Positions 13,247 to 20,233 of a stretch of DNA of 20,233 nucleotides are shown in pieces. The number at the start of each line of letters is the position of its first letter. Position 1 is the first letter of the stretch. Made by a program: the position numbers and the translations under genes. This DNA comes from Candidatus Omnitrophota bacterium. Lineage in GTDB: Bacteria; Omnitrophota; Gorgyraeia; Gorgyraeales; Gorgyraeaceae. The DNA lies in NCBI GenBank assembly GCA_003485765.1, contig DNHS01000046.1, forward strand, positions 20,446 to 40,678, given 5' to 3'. Under the pieces are notes generated by a model. The model ran no database searches. It saw only the letters and a program-made list of their open reading frames with translations, and was not told the origin of the DNA.

Positions 13247-15208
13247 ATGTGTGGAATCGCCGGTTTTATTGATTGTTCTGCTGTAAGAAACAGTGATGAA
13301 ATGAAAGAAAATATCTTACGCATGACTCAGGTTCTTGTTCATCGCGGCCCGGATGATTCAGGGGTATGGGTAAACCGGGATAACGGGATTTGTTTTGGCC
13401 ATCGCCGCTTATCCATAATTGACCTTTCTGCTTCTGGCCATCAGCCGATGGAATCATTATCCGGCAGATATATAATTGTTTTTAACGGAGAGATTTATAA
13501 TTTCGCGGAGATTAAAAGTAAGTTGGAAGCAGAAGCTGATTATTCCTGGAGGGGGCATTCTGATACTGAAGTAATCCTGGAGGCGGTTAACCGATGGGGC
13601 ATAAATGAGGCCCTGGGATATTTTAATGGGATGTTCGCTTTCGCGCTCTTTGACCGGTTAAAACGACAATTGTATTTAGTAAGAGACCGTTTGGGAAAAA
13701 AACCACTCTATTACGGGCAATCCGGGGAGATTTTTCTATTTGCCTCAGAATTAAAATCGATTCGAGAGCACAAGGATTTTAAGCCTGAAGTTGACCGTGA
13801 TGCCTTGGCACTTTATTTGCGGTATAATTATGTCCCTGCGCCATATTCGATTTATCGAGGTATATATAAATTATTTCCCGGAAAGATGTTGGTGCTTGAT
13901 TTGGGAGAGCGGGGGATAATAAACCAAGAAATGATTACTTTCTGGTCTGCTAAGGAAATAGCGCGGGCTGGCTCCCGGAAACCTTTTTCCGGTACTTTTG
14001 ATCAGGCGCTCACTGAGCTTGAGGGCCTACTGTTGGACGCGGTAAGATTAAGGCTGGTTTCTGATGTTCCGGTTGGCGCTTTTTTATCAGGCGGAATTGA
14101 TTCTTCTTTAATTGTTGCTTTAATGCAAGAGCATAATAGTGGACGCGTAAAAACATTTACTATCGGGTTAGAGGAACAGGGTTTTAATGAAGCGGTTTTT
14201 TCTAAGCAGATTGCAAGGTATTTGCATACCGAGCATACCGAATTTTACGTTACGGCTCAAGAAGCAAGGGAGGCTATCCCGCAGTTGCCGTCGCTTTATG
14301 ACGAGCCATTTGCGGACTCGTCCCAGATTCCTACATTTTTGGTTTCGCGTTTGACTCGGCAGCATGTTACGGTTACTCTTTCCGGAGACGGAGGCGATGA
14401 ATTATTTGGAGGCTATAACCGTTATTTTATTGCTCCGGCAATTTGGAATAATGTAAAATGGCTGCCTTTTAATTTTCGTAAACTACTTGCCGGAATATTA
14501 CAAAGTCTAACTCCGGCACAATGTAACATACTGCATAAGATGTGTTGTCCGGCATTAAGCCGTTATGGCACTCAAGGGACTTTTGCCGATAAGGTTAATA
14601 AGATTGCCCAGGTAATGAATATGCCTGATCCTGACGCGGTCTATCAGCGTCTGGTTAGCGTTTATGATAATCCCGGAGAGATTATTTTTGAAGGAAAAGA
14701 GCCAAAAACCATAGTAACTGACCGGTTGCTTTGGCCGAGGCTGCCTGATTTCGCGCGCAGAATGATGTACCTTGATTTGGTATCATATTTGCCCGATGAC
14801 ATATTGGTCAAAGTTGATCGGGCCAGCATGGGGGTAAGCCTTGAGGCCCGCGCGCCATTCTTAGATTACCGGGTAGTGGAATTTTCTTGTTCACTTCCTC
14901 ATAAAATGTTGTATAATGCTGGCAAAGGTAAAATGTTATTACGCAAGCTTCTGGATAAATATGTGCCGGAGAAGTTGATTGACCGGCCCAAGATGGGGTT
15001 TGGAATACCGATTGACTCCTGGTTGCGAGGTCCGCTTAAAGAGTGGGCTGGCGACTTACTGAATGAAAAAAGATTACAACAAGACGGTTTTTTGAATTCC
15101 AAGCCAATTAGCAGGCAATTTTCTGAACATATCTCAGGAAAGCGTAATTGGCAGTATTGCCTTTGGGGCGTTCTTATGTTCCAAGCCTGGAAAGAGCGTT
15201 GGCTTTAA
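13247..15208 (+). CDS. asnB: Glutamine-hydrolysing asparagine synthase-type amidotransferase (AsnB family)
   Basis: This 653-residue two-domain enzyme starts M-C-G-I-A-G, exposing Cys2 as the glutaminase nucleophile after Met removal. The class II glutaminase domain (about 2-190) keeps F-N-G-E-I-Y-N and G-H-S-D-T-E. The synthetase domain has the pyrophosphate loop S-G-G-I-D-S-S at 281-287 and a later S-G-D-G-G-D-E-L-F-G-G-Y signature. Both active sites look intact. AsnB paralogues are common in polysaccharide loci, where they are thought to transfer ammonia to an activated carboxylate, such as a uronic acid, rather than make free asparagine. It follows the glycosyltransferase by 15 bp, with a GAAGGA site before it, and is the last gene of this unit. 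True asparagine synthesis cannot be excluded. Confidence 0.92.
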   Translation: MCGIAGFIDCSAVRNSDEMKENILRMTQVLVHRGPDDSGVWVNRDNGICFGHRRLSIIDLSASGHQPMESLSGRYIIVFNGEIYNFAEIKSKLEAEADYSWRGHSDTEVILEAVNRWGINEALGYFNGMFAFALFDRLKRQLYLVRDRLGKKPLYYGQSGEIFLFASELKSIREHKDFKPEVDRDALALYLRYNYVPAPYSIYRGIYKLFPGKMLVLDLGERGIINQEMITFWSAKEIARAGSRKPFSGTFDQALTELEGLLLDAVRLRLVSDVPVGAFLSGGIDSSLIVALMQEHNSGRVKTFTIGLEEQGFNEAVFSKQIARYLHTEHTEFYVTAQEAREAIPQLPSLYDEPFADSSQIPTFLVSRLTRQHVTVTLSGDGGDELFGGYNRYFIAPAIWNNVKWLPFNFRKLLAGILQSLTPAQCNILHKMCCPALSRYGTQGTFADKVNKIAQVMNMPDPDAVYQRLVSVYDNPGEIIFEGKEPKTIVTDRLLWPRLPDFARRMMYLDLVSYLPDDILVKVDRASMGVSLEARAPFLDYRVVEFSCSLPHKMLYNAGKGKMLLRKLLDKYVPEKLIDRPKMGFGIPIDSWLRGPLKEWAGDLLNEKRLQQDGFLNSKPISRQFSEHISGKRNWQYCLWGVLMFQAWKERWL

Positions 15209-15229
15209 AATTGAATAGAAATTTGTAAT

Positions 15230-15247
15230 GGGTGAGATGAATCACCC
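15230..15247. repeat. 6-bp hairpin after the asparagine synthase-like gene
   Basis: GGGTGA (15230-15235) pairs with TCACCC (15242-15247) around the loop GATGAA, 21 nt after the stop codon. There is no T-tract, so it may stabilise a transcript end or be incidental. Confidence 0.4.
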
Positions 15248-15306
15248 TATGTGTGAGATTGTAAGGGGTTTGCTTCGCCGCGACAAAATGATCATATCGG
15301 AATGAA

Positions 15307-15346
15307 AGGGTAAGTCTAGAGTTAAAAATGGACACCCTGCTTTTTT
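15307..15346 (+). terminator. Possible weak rho-independent terminator
   Basis: AGGGT at 15307-15311 can pair with ACCCT at 15334-15338, helped by an inner GTC/GAC with a bulge, and six T follow at 15341-15346. The loop is long and the stem short. It lies just 6 bp before the next ATG, which weakens the case. It would separate blocks C and D. Confidence 0.25.
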
Positions 15347-15352
15347 ACTCGA

Positions 15353-16114
15353 ATGATAACCACTAATGATAGTTATAAGCCCGAGTATTATATTCAATTT
15401 GCTCGTCTTGAAATAAATAATTTTTGGTTTTGTTCGCGTAATCGTTTAATACTCTGGGCAATAAAGCGATACTGTCCGAATAAAAGTAAATTTCTTGAAA
15501 TTGGATGTGGGACTGGCTTTGTGATGTCAGCGATAGAGAAGGCATTTCCGTATTTTTCATTATATGGAAGCGATATCTATACAGAGGGGATTAAATTTGC
15601 TAGAGAGCGTTCGCGCCAGGCTAAATTATTTCTGATGGATGCCCGGAGAATCCCTTTTAAAGGCAAGTTTGATATAATCGGGGCTTTTGATATTCTCGAA
15701 CATATTAAAGAAGATGATTTAGTTCTGACCCAAATGCATCAAGCCTTACGGAAAGACGGAAGAATAATTTTAACAGTCCCTCAGCATAATTTTTTATGGA
15801 GTCGATTTGATAAAGCCTCTTGTCACCTGCGCCGTTATAACGCGGCAGAATTAAGGAATAGGGTTAAAAAAAGCGGTTTTGAGATAATGAAGACAACCTC
15901 CTTCGTTTCTCTTTTATTTCCACTTTTGTGTATATCGCGCTTAGGGGAAAAGCGGAGCAGTTTAAAAGAGTATAATGTAACGCAAATAGCAGAATTTGGT
16001 TCTGTAATAAATTCTCTATTAAGAAAGATACTAGATTTTGAGCGCGGGCTAATTCGCTTAGGTCTGTATTTTCCATTCGGAGGCAGTTTTCTTTTAGTCG
16101 CTCGTAAAACGTAA
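15353..16114 (+). CDS. Class I SAM-dependent methyltransferase
   Basis: This 253-residue protein has the SAM-binding motif F-L-E-I-G-C-G-T-G (residues 47-55), an acidic residue in Y-G-S-D-I-Y for the ribose, and F-D-I-L-E-H before strand 5. Then follow a P-Q-H-N-F-L-W-S stretch and H-L-R-R-Y, seen in methyltransferases from glycan clusters. A hydrophobic segment (S-L-L-F-P-L-L) near residue 187 may be a membrane-contacting helix. There is no zinc ribbon, so it is distinct from the methyltransferase at 11191. It opens the last block after a 144-bp gap. No SD precedes the ATG, so the start is uncertain by a few codons. Target not known; sugar O-methylation or a lipid carrier are both possible. 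Confidence 0.82.
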   Translation: MITTNDSYKPEYYIQFARLEINNFWFCSRNRLILWAIKRYCPNKSKFLEIGCGTGFVMSAIEKAFPYFSLYGSDIYTEGIKFARERSRQAKLFLMDARRIPFKGKFDIIGAFDILEHIKEDDLVLTQMHQALRKDGRIILTVPQHNFLWSRFDKASCHLRRYNAAELRNRVKKSGFEIMKTTSFVSLLFPLLCISRLGEKRSSLKEYNVTQIAEFGSVINSLLRKILDFERGLIRLGLYFPFGGSFLLVARKT

Positions 16115-16172
16115 AACCATCAATAGATAAAAGATTTTTTGAATATAGCTAGCATTTTAAAAGCGAGCAGTT

Positions 16173-17111
16173 ATGTGTGAAAAGATAGAATACTCTATTG
16201 TAATACCGGTTTTGAATGAAGAAAAAATCATTCATGAACTATCCGGTAGAATAAACAAAGTAATGGATTCATTAAAAGTAGCCTATGAGGTTATTTTTGT
16301 TGATGATGGCAGCAATGACAGCACATTTGAGATTTTAAACGGGTTACATAAAGATAAAAAAAATGTCAAAATTATAAAACTTTGCAGAAATTTCGGACAT
16401 CATATCGCAATTACAGCCGGACTTGATTTTGTCAAGGCTCAGGACGGAGTAATACTTATGGATGGTGATTTACAGGATGAGCCTGAGCAAATAGTGAGAT
16501 TGCTTGAGAAATTTAATAAAGGATATGATATAGTCTACGCGGAGCGTGAATCACAAAAGGTTTATTTTTTTAAGAGGTTATTTTCAGATTATTTTTACAA
16601 AATTTTTAAAAAATTAACTAAAATAGAGATTCCTCCGAATACAGGTATTTTTAGAATTATAAGTCCAAGAGTCGTAGCCACGGTGCGTAATTGTCCTGAA
16701 AAGTCAAGATTTATAACAGGGTTGATGAGTTGGGCGGGTTTTTCATCCGCCGTTGTAAAAACCCCACGCGCTGACCGGTTTGCAGGAAAACCTAAATACA
16801 ACATATCTAAATCGCAAAAGCTCGCGATGGACGCTATAATTTCTTTTTCTCCGACTCCGCTTAGTATTATTATTTTTATAGGGATATCTATTGCTTTGTT
16901 TAGTTTTATTATGGCAATGTATATGATAGCAAAGAAGATACTTTTTGGAATACCGGTATCAGGTTATGCCTCTTTGATTGTTTCTATTTTTTTCTTATCC
17001 GGAGTGCAATTGTTCGTATTAGGCATGATAGGGGAGTATGTGGGAAGAATTTATACAGAAGTTAAAAATCGTCCACTTTACGTCATAGATAAAAAAATAG
17101 GCTTTGAATAG
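16173..17111 (+). CDS. Polyprenyl-phosphate GT2 glycosyltransferase with two C-terminal membrane helices (ArnC/GtrB type)
   Basis: This 312-residue protein combines a GT-A domain with a membrane anchor. Seen: S-I-V-I-P-V-L-N-E-E (8-17), V-D-D-G-S-N-D (43-49), the metal site M-D97-G-D99 followed by L-Q-D, and two hydrophobic helices at about 231-252 and 268-290. That layout matches ArnC, GtrB and DPM1-like enzymes, which transfer a sugar from an NDP or UDP donor to undecaprenyl phosphate. The product is a lipid-linked single sugar that is flipped and used by a periplasmic GT-C transferase. The downstream genes could make the donor amino sugar, and the membrane protein starting at 20058 could be the GT-C partner. 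These links are inference. The spacing to the next gene is 8 bp. Confidence 0.88.
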   Translation: MCEKIEYSIVIPVLNEEKIIHELSGRINKVMDSLKVAYEVIFVDDGSNDSTFEILNGLHKDKKNVKIIKLCRNFGHHIAITAGLDFVKAQDGVILMDGDLQDEPEQIVRLLEKFNKGYDIVYAERESQKVYFFKRLFSDYFYKIFKKLTKIEIPPNTGIFRIISPRVVATVRNCPEKSRFITGLMSWAGFSSAVVKTPRADRFAGKPKYNISKSQKLAMDAIISFSPTPLSIIIFIGISIALFSFIMAMYMIAKKILFGIPVSGYASLIVSIFFLSGVQLFVLGMIGEYVGRIYTEVKNRPLYVIDKKIGFE

Positions 17112-17119
17112 TTCTGACT

Positions 17120-17854
17120 ATGGAAGAAATTAAAGTATTGGATTTTGACAGCGGCGTCTTTGGCATGAAGATCGCTAGATTTACAGGTAAATTTCTTACC
17201 GAAGACGCTGCCAGGGTGATTAAAAAAGAGTGCAAAGATACAGGCATACGCTGTATTTATATCGATATTAATATTAACGATTTTAATTCTCTTAGCGTTG
17301 CGTCTAAAGAAGGTTTTCTGTTAACAGATGTAAAAATAACTCTTCAAAGAAAATTAAAAAATCCGCTGGAAATAATTACGCTTCTTGATGGATTTGAGAT
17401 ATCTGATAGCCTAAAAAAAGGCGACCGTAAATATCTAGAGCAATTAAGCGTTGAATTATCAGAGACGTCGAGATTCGCGTTTGACCGAAATTTTGCGCTA
17501 AGTAGCGTGCATGCCCTTTATAAAACATGGTTGCTGAATTCATTAAATGGTAGTGCCGCGAATAAAGTTTTCATGGTAAAGGATATCCGCTTGCAAGAAC
17601 CTATCGGCCTTGTAACATGCAAAAATAACTCTCATCATGGTGAAATTGTGCTTATTGTGGTAAAAGATGAATATAGGGGAATGAGCTTAGGCGGGGCCCT
17701 GCTTAATAAATCCTTTCATTATTTCGCTCAACAGGGGGTATCTGAGGTTATGGTAACGACGCATGGCAGGACTATTGATGCCCAGAGGTTCTATCAGAAG
17801 AATGGATTTCTAACTTATTCTGTAGTTGTGTCTTTTCACGTATGGGTAAATTGA
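17120..17854 (+). CDS. GNAT acetyltransferase, WecD/RffC-like
   Basis: This 244-residue protein has a C-terminal GNAT fold with the acetyl-CoA loop R186-G-M-S-L-G191 and a late Y-Q-K-N-G-F strand. The N-terminal half opens with a D-S-x-x-F-G pattern, and the middle segment S-R-F-A-F-D-x-N-F is followed by L-Y-x-x-W. This matches my recollection of WecD, which N-acetylates a 4-amino-4,6-dideoxy sugar nucleotide in enterobacterial common antigen synthesis. The epimerase/dehydratase (12 bp downstream) and the DegT aminotransferase then make a coherent set: keto sugar, amino sugar, N-acetyl sugar. The exact sugar is not given by the sequence. It follows the ArnC-like gene by 8 bp. Confidence 0.8.
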   Translation: MEEIKVLDFDSGVFGMKIARFTGKFLTEDAARVIKKECKDTGIRCIYIDININDFNSLSVASKEGFLLTDVKITLQRKLKNPLEIITLLDGFEISDSLKKGDRKYLEQLSVELSETSRFAFDRNFALSSVHALYKTWLLNSLNGSAANKVFMVKDIRLQEPIGLVTCKNNSHHGEIVLIVVKDEYRGMSLGGALLNKSFHYFAQQGVSEVMVTTHGRTIDAQRFYQKNGFLTYSVVVSFHVWVN

Positions 17855-17866
17855 GGAGAAGATAAA

Positions 17867-18895
17867 ATGTTACAAAAAATTCTTGTTACCGGTGGAGCAG
17901 GCTATGTTGGTTCTATTTTAGTTCCCAAGCTTTTGGATTTAAAATATTCGGTAAGAGTTTTAGACAGGTTTTTTTTTGGCTCAGAAACATTAAATACGAG
18001 CTTGAACCATCCTCAGATCGAGATAATTAAAGCAGATATACGTAATATAGGAAAGAAAGAGATCCGTGGGGTTGATGCCGTGATTCATCTTGCCTCAATC
18101 TCTAATGACCCTACATGTGAAATTGACCAGGATGCAACCAAATCTATTAATTACGAGGGCACGCTGCGGCTGGCTAAACTCTCAAAGGCAGCTGGGGTAA
18201 AAAGATTTATTTTTTCTTCATCTTGTAGCGTATACGGCAGTATAGATGAAATCGGCCTAACCGAAGAATCTCATCTTGAGCCGGTCTCTTTATATGCCAC
18301 TACCAAGATGTTGTCTGAGAAGGCGATGTTAAAATTATCTGATCGGCGATTCGCGGTTACAATTTTAAGAAACGCCACTATTTATGGGGTATCTCCTAGG
18401 ATGAGATTCGATTTAGTGGTAAACTTAATGACTTTGAGCGCGTTTAAGAAGCGGCAGATTTATATATTAGGAGGAGGCCTGCAGTGGCGGCCAAACGTGC
18501 ACGTTGAAGATGTGGCGGCTGCTTTTATAACTGTAATGGGAGCTTCTACGGATAAGATAGAGGGGCAAATTTTTAATGTAGGATCAAGCGAGCAAAATCA
18601 TCAAATTATACAAATTGCAAAGATGGTAAAGAATGTAATTCCTGACACAACGATTGAAATTATTCCCTCAGATCCTGATAAAAGAAATTATAATGTAAAT
18701 TGCGATAAAATTAAAAAGGTGCTTAATTATCAGACCAAGAAGAATATTATGGACGGAATTGTGGAGATTTATGCCGGACTAAAAAATGGAATCATTAATG
18801 ATGATTTAAAAACAAAGACATTAGAGTACTATAAATACCTTATTGACGCCAATAAGATTTTAAAAGAAGTGAGCTTGAAAGGAAAAATCTTTTAG
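17867..18895 (+). CDS. NAD-dependent nucleotide-sugar epimerase/dehydratase (extended SDR)
   Basis: This 342-residue enzyme has the NAD-binding motif T-G-G-A-G-Y-V-G (8-15), the S-S-S-C-S-V-Y-G stretch (117-124), and the catalytic Y143-x-x-x-K147. The sequence R-P-N-V-H-V-E-D-V in the C-terminal half is typical of sugar-nucleotide epimerases and dehydratases. It could be a 4,6-dehydratase, a 4-epimerase or a 4-ketoreductase; the marker residues I can see do not separate these. A strong SD (GAGGAGA) precedes the start. The aminotransferase follows after 10 bp, and the acetyltransferase is just upstream, so it probably supplies or resolves a keto-sugar intermediate for an amino sugar. RmlA and RmlB homologues are not in the window. 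Confidence 0.88.
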   Translation: MLQKILVTGGAGYVGSILVPKLLDLKYSVRVLDRFFFGSETLNTSLNHPQIEIIKADIRNIGKKEIRGVDAVIHLASISNDPTCEIDQDATKSINYEGTLRLAKLSKAAGVKRFIFSSSCSVYGSIDEIGLTEESHLEPVSLYATTKMLSEKAMLKLSDRRFAVTILRNATIYGVSPRMRFDLVVNLMTLSAFKKRQIYILGGGLQWRPNVHVEDVAAAFITVMGASTDKIEGQIFNVGSSEQNHQIIQIAKMVKNVIPDTTIEIIPSDPDKRNYNVNCDKIKKVLNYQTKKNIMDGIVEIYAGLKNGIINDDLKTKTLEYYKYLIDANKILKEVSLKGKIF

Positions 18896-18905
18896 GAGAA
18901 AAATT

Positions 18906-20027
18906 ATGAAGATAGATTTTTTTAAGCACAATATCGGCAAAGATGAATTAAAGAGAGTAAGCAGTGTATTGAAATCAACTTTTTTAACCACTGGGCCAGT
19001 CACCAAAGAATTTGAAAATAATCTTAGCCGCTATTTAAACGTTATGCATGTAATTGGCGTTACGAGCTGCACCGCGGCGTTATTTCTTTCTTTAAAGGCG
19101 CTGGGCATTGGCGAAGGGGATGAAGTTATTACTACCCCAATGACATTTATTGCTACTCCAAATTCAATAATTCATGCCGGGGCAAAGCCGGTGTTTGTTG
19201 AAGTTGAGAAGGAGACCGGCAATATCAACGCGAACTTGATTATAGCGGCGATTACTCCCCGAACAAGAGCAATTATGCCGGTGCATTTATACGGTCAGAT
19301 GTGCGACATGCACAAGCTTTCTATAATCGCTAAGAAATACCGCCTCGCTATTATTGAAGATGCCGCGCATGCTCTTGAGGCTAAAAGAGATGGCATTGGT
19401 GTCGGAATGCTAAGTAATTGCGCCTGCTTTAGTTTTTACGCGACTAAGAATATAACTTGCGGAGAAGGAGGAGCAATTAGTACTAATAGTATGAGATTAG
19501 CCGGAGATTTAAAAAAATTAAGATTGCACGGAATGAGTAAATCAGCGGCAGATAGATATTCTAATAAATACAAACATTGGGAAATGAATTTTCTAGGCTG
19601 GAAATATAATATGGATGATATTCACGCTGCTTTATTGATAAATCAGCTTAAGCATATAAACACATACAGGCAGCGGCGGGAAGATATTTGCCGGATGTAC
19701 GAAGAACATTTTAAGAATATGCCAGAGGTCCGTATTTTAAAAATCGTTGATAACTCTGTAAGCGCCAGGCATTTATTTACAATCTTAGTCGATCCCAGGA
19801 AAAGAGATCGAATTATGCATCAGCTTCAAGATAGGGGTATAGGGGTAGCAGTTAATTACCGGGCAGTACATCTTCTTAAATATTATCGTAAATCTTACGG
19901 GTATACCCGAGGCATGTTCCCAATTGCTGAGCAAATAGGGGATAGCACGATTACTTTGCCATTATATCCGAAATTAACAGAAAAAGAGGTTAAATATATC
20001 ATACATTGCGTTAAGGATATTGTGTAG
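18906..20027 (+). CDS. DegT/DnrJ/EryC1-family PLP-dependent sugar aminotransferase
   Basis: This 373-residue enzyme transfers an amino group, usually from glutamate, to a keto-sugar nucleotide. It has F-L-T-T-G-P near the start, the cofactor-site D-A-A-H motif, and the lysine that binds PLP, K181, in Y-A-T-K-N-I followed by G-E-G-G-A. Length and motifs are standard for WecE-, ArnB- and PseC-like enzymes, so an amine at C4 is the commonest outcome. The K181 site rules out the PLP-dependent C3-dehydrases of this fold, in which His replaces it. A TTTAGGAG site precedes the ATG. Together with the WecD-like acetyltransferase and the epimerase/dehydratase it forms an amino-sugar module. An alternative substrate is a keto-cyclitol from block A. 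Confidence 0.9.
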   Translation: MKIDFFKHNIGKDELKRVSSVLKSTFLTTGPVTKEFENNLSRYLNVMHVIGVTSCTAALFLSLKALGIGEGDEVITTPMTFIATPNSIIHAGAKPVFVEVEKETGNINANLIIAAITPRTRAIMPVHLYGQMCDMHKLSIIAKKYRLAIIEDAAHALEAKRDGIGVGMLSNCACFSFYATKNITCGEGGAISTNSMRLAGDLKKLRLHGMSKSAADRYSNKYKHWEMNFLGWKYNMDDIHAALLINQLKHINTYRQRREDICRMYEEHFKNMPEVRILKIVDNSVSARHLFTILVDPRKRDRIMHQLQDRGIGVAVNYRAVHLLKYYRKSYGYTRGMFPIAEQIGDSTITLPLYPKLTEKEVKYIIHCVKDIV

Positions 20028-20044
20028 GGATATTGATAATATAC

Positions 20045-20053
20045 AAGAGGAGA
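20045..20053 (+). promoter_or_regulatory. Shine-Dalgarno site supporting a GTG start at 20058
   Basis: AAGAGGAGA ends 4 nt before GTG. It supports a real gene start in the last 176 bp, with the first codon GTG rather than the later ATG at 20091. Confidence 0.7.
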
Positions 20054-20057
20054 TAAA

Positions 20058-20233
20058 GTGAAGAAGTCGGTATTATTTATTATTATACTTATGATTTTGA
20101 ATCTTTGCGCTCATTTCCTGCCTTTTGAACGCAAGTCTTTGGCGCCAGATAGCTATTCCGCTATTGTTAGCTTAAAGGATCATCCGCCTGCCGGCAGCCT
20201 ATTGCAATATTTGTTGAGTGATCCGAAACGGCC
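20058..20233 (+). CDS. N-terminal fragment of a membrane or exported protein (3' partial)
   Basis: A GTG start with a good SD opens a frame that runs off the right edge after 58 full codons. It begins with two lysines and then about 17 hydrophobic residues (V-L-F-I-I-I-L-M-I-L), which is a signal anchor or first membrane helix. The following polar stretch contains L-A-P-D-S-Y and H-P-P-A-G-S. The hydrophobic start and the place 30 bp after the aminotransferase suggest an integral membrane protein of the glycan pathway, for example a GT-C transferase or polymerase. Too little is present to name a family. Confidence 0.7.
   Translation, partial: MKKSVLFIIILMILNLCAHFLPFERKSLAPDSYSAIVSLKDHPPAGSLLQYLLSDPKR

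Overview
The window is a dense surface-polysaccharide (O-antigen, capsule or glycoprotein glycan) biosynthesis locus. It carries 17 protein genes or gene fragments, all but one on the + strand. No rRNA, tRNA, CRISPR array or transposase gene was seen. The sequence is moderately AT-rich, uses the standard code, and many genes have clear Shine-Dalgarno (SD) sites. It is rich in radical SAM and GT-B surface-carbohydrate genes. This suggests a diderm, environmental, probably uncultivated bacterium. An Omnitrophota-like or similar genome is my guess from gene style only; no marker gene settles it.

Layout. Block A (1-5440, +): the 3' end of a GT-B-like glycosyltransferase, a CMP-sugar-synthetase-like cytidylyltransferase, a 3-dehydroquinate-synthase-family sugar phosphate cyclase, a classical SDR, a B12-binding-type radical SAM protein, and a second radical SAM protein with a SPASM/twitch-like C-terminus. 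An aldo/keto reductase on the - strand (5419-6219) overlaps the end of block A tail to tail. Block B (6304-8751, +): a large surface-carbohydrate protein and a GT2 glycosyltransferase. The 264-bp gap 8752-9015 contains a compact MITE-like element with about 33-bp terminal inverted repeats and a run of GC-rich hairpins. Block C (9016-15208, +): a membrane-anchored SGNH hydrolase-like protein, a GT4 glycosyltransferase, a zinc-ribbon methyltransferase, another GT-B glycosyltransferase and an AsnB-type amidotransferase; the first four overlap end to start. Block D (15353 to the right edge, +): a methyltransferase, a polyprenyl-phosphate GT2 with two membrane helices, a WecD-like acetyltransferase, an NDP-sugar epimerase/dehydratase, a DegT-family aminotransferase, and the start of a membrane or exported protein.

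How the genes may work together. Block D can supply an N-acylated amino-sugar nucleotide (epimerase, then aminotransferase, then acetyltransferase) and load a sugar onto a lipid carrier. Block C adds sugars and decorations (methyl, acyl or ester, and amide groups). Block A is the unusual part: a sugar phosphate cyclase, a cytidylyltransferase, an SDR, an aldo/keto reductase and two radical SAM enzymes together look like a pathway to a CMP/CDP-activated cyclitol (carbasugar) or modified ulosonic-type residue. That assignment is inference; I know of no exact precedent I can name. No Wzx, Wzy, Wzz or ABC exporter is visible, so the locus continues beyond the window on both sides.
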